A DNA stretch of 29,046 nt. It comes from Hofstenia miamia. Its lineage: Eukaryota; Xenacoelomorpha; Acoela. The stretch covers positions 712,583 through 741,628 of the forward strand of contig SCFE01000078.1 in NCBI GenBank assembly GCA_004352715.1, written 5' to 3'. The position numbers were made by a program, and so were the translations under genes. Shown here piece after piece: positions 28,813 to 29,046 of the stretch (the stretch's first letter is position 1; each line of letters begins with the position of its first letter). The notes below the pieces were generated by a model. That model had not been told where the DNA came from, searched no databases, and saw only the letters and a list, made by a program, of their open reading frames with translations.

Positions 28813-29046
28813 ATGAAGGTTGACAAGAAGGGACAAGCAGTGCTACCAATCACAATAAAAGAGGAAATTTCAGAATTTGAAATTGTAGAGAAACAGAAGG
28901 ATGACGTGATATTAAGCAAAATCATAAGAAAACTACAAGAACTAAGTGTGAAACTATCAAAGTTAACCATGAGTTACTACAAGAGGCAAAAATGGGAAAA
29001 GAAACAAGAATGGACTCCTATATGTGGAAGGACAAACCAATAGAAT
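28813..29046 (+). pseudogene. pol (IN): Integrase N-terminal linker, copy C (cut by window end)
   Basis: It equals 14658-14891 of copy A with about three substitutions and carries the same extra G that shifts frame before the zinc-binding region. Sequence continues beyond the window edge. Confidence 0.8.

Noticed and set aside
1-29046. CRISPR arrays, bacterial operons, tRNA or rRNA genes
   Set aside because: No regular repeat-spacer pattern, no Shine-Dalgarno-led gene strings, and no cloverleaf or rRNA sequence recognised on reading.

Overview
The window looks like repeat-rich nuclear DNA of an AT-rich animal, probably an invertebrate. It has split genes with GT/AG introns, a long AT microsatellite, foldback-type repeats and decayed Ty3/gypsy (Metaviridae) LTR retrotransposons. 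There are no operons, Shine-Dalgarno sites or other bacterial features. The species cannot be named from the sequence. Two runs of exactly 1000 N (17075-18074 and 23540-24539) are scaffold gaps of nominal length.

Left part (1-9311), host DNA. A foldback element (24-1036) has TTCGTCGTTTGTA ends and internal tandem repeats, and an AT microsatellite follows it. A minus-strand coding exon (1134-1578) encodes a disordered Pro/Tyr/Arg-rich protein with 17-residue repeats and continues off the left edge. A second minus-strand gene ends at about 4.95 kb. Its acidic last exon (5016-5254) and a 49-nt exon (5522-5570) join in phase, and two more small exons near 8 kb fit less securely. A 520-bp element with 14-bp inverted ends and GATTGG arrays, an AGGTCA-type repeat, an inverted repeat and a duplicated repeat (6780 and 9088) fill the rest.

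Right part (9312-29046), retrotransposon patchwork, all on the plus strand. A complete 5' LTR (9312-10448, ends TGTAGCAT/ATGCTACA) and a tRNA-Arg-like primer binding site lead into copy A: gag with a CCHC knuckle, protease, RT, RNase H, integrase, then an unrecognised post-pol gene here called ORF3. After the first gap comes copy B: RT, RNase H, integrase with GPY/F, an acidic tail, a peptide-repeat spacer and ORF3 nearly to its end. A divergent LTR follows (23159-25025, interrupted by the second gap). It abuts the integrase of an older relative, copy D, whose integrase end is fused to ORF3. Copy C (27213 to the right edge) is a near-duplicate of the RT-RNase H-integrase part of copy A. Every copy is broken by stops, frameshifts or deletions.

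Three observations matter most. First, ORF3 is a large, non-Env-like gene after pol that is still recognisable in a strongly diverged copy. Second, TG in one copy repeatedly faces CA in another, the footprint of CpG decay, and this accounts for many stops and lost catalytic residues. Third, identity between copies jumps abruptly from segment to segment, pointing to recombination, gene conversion or misassembly.
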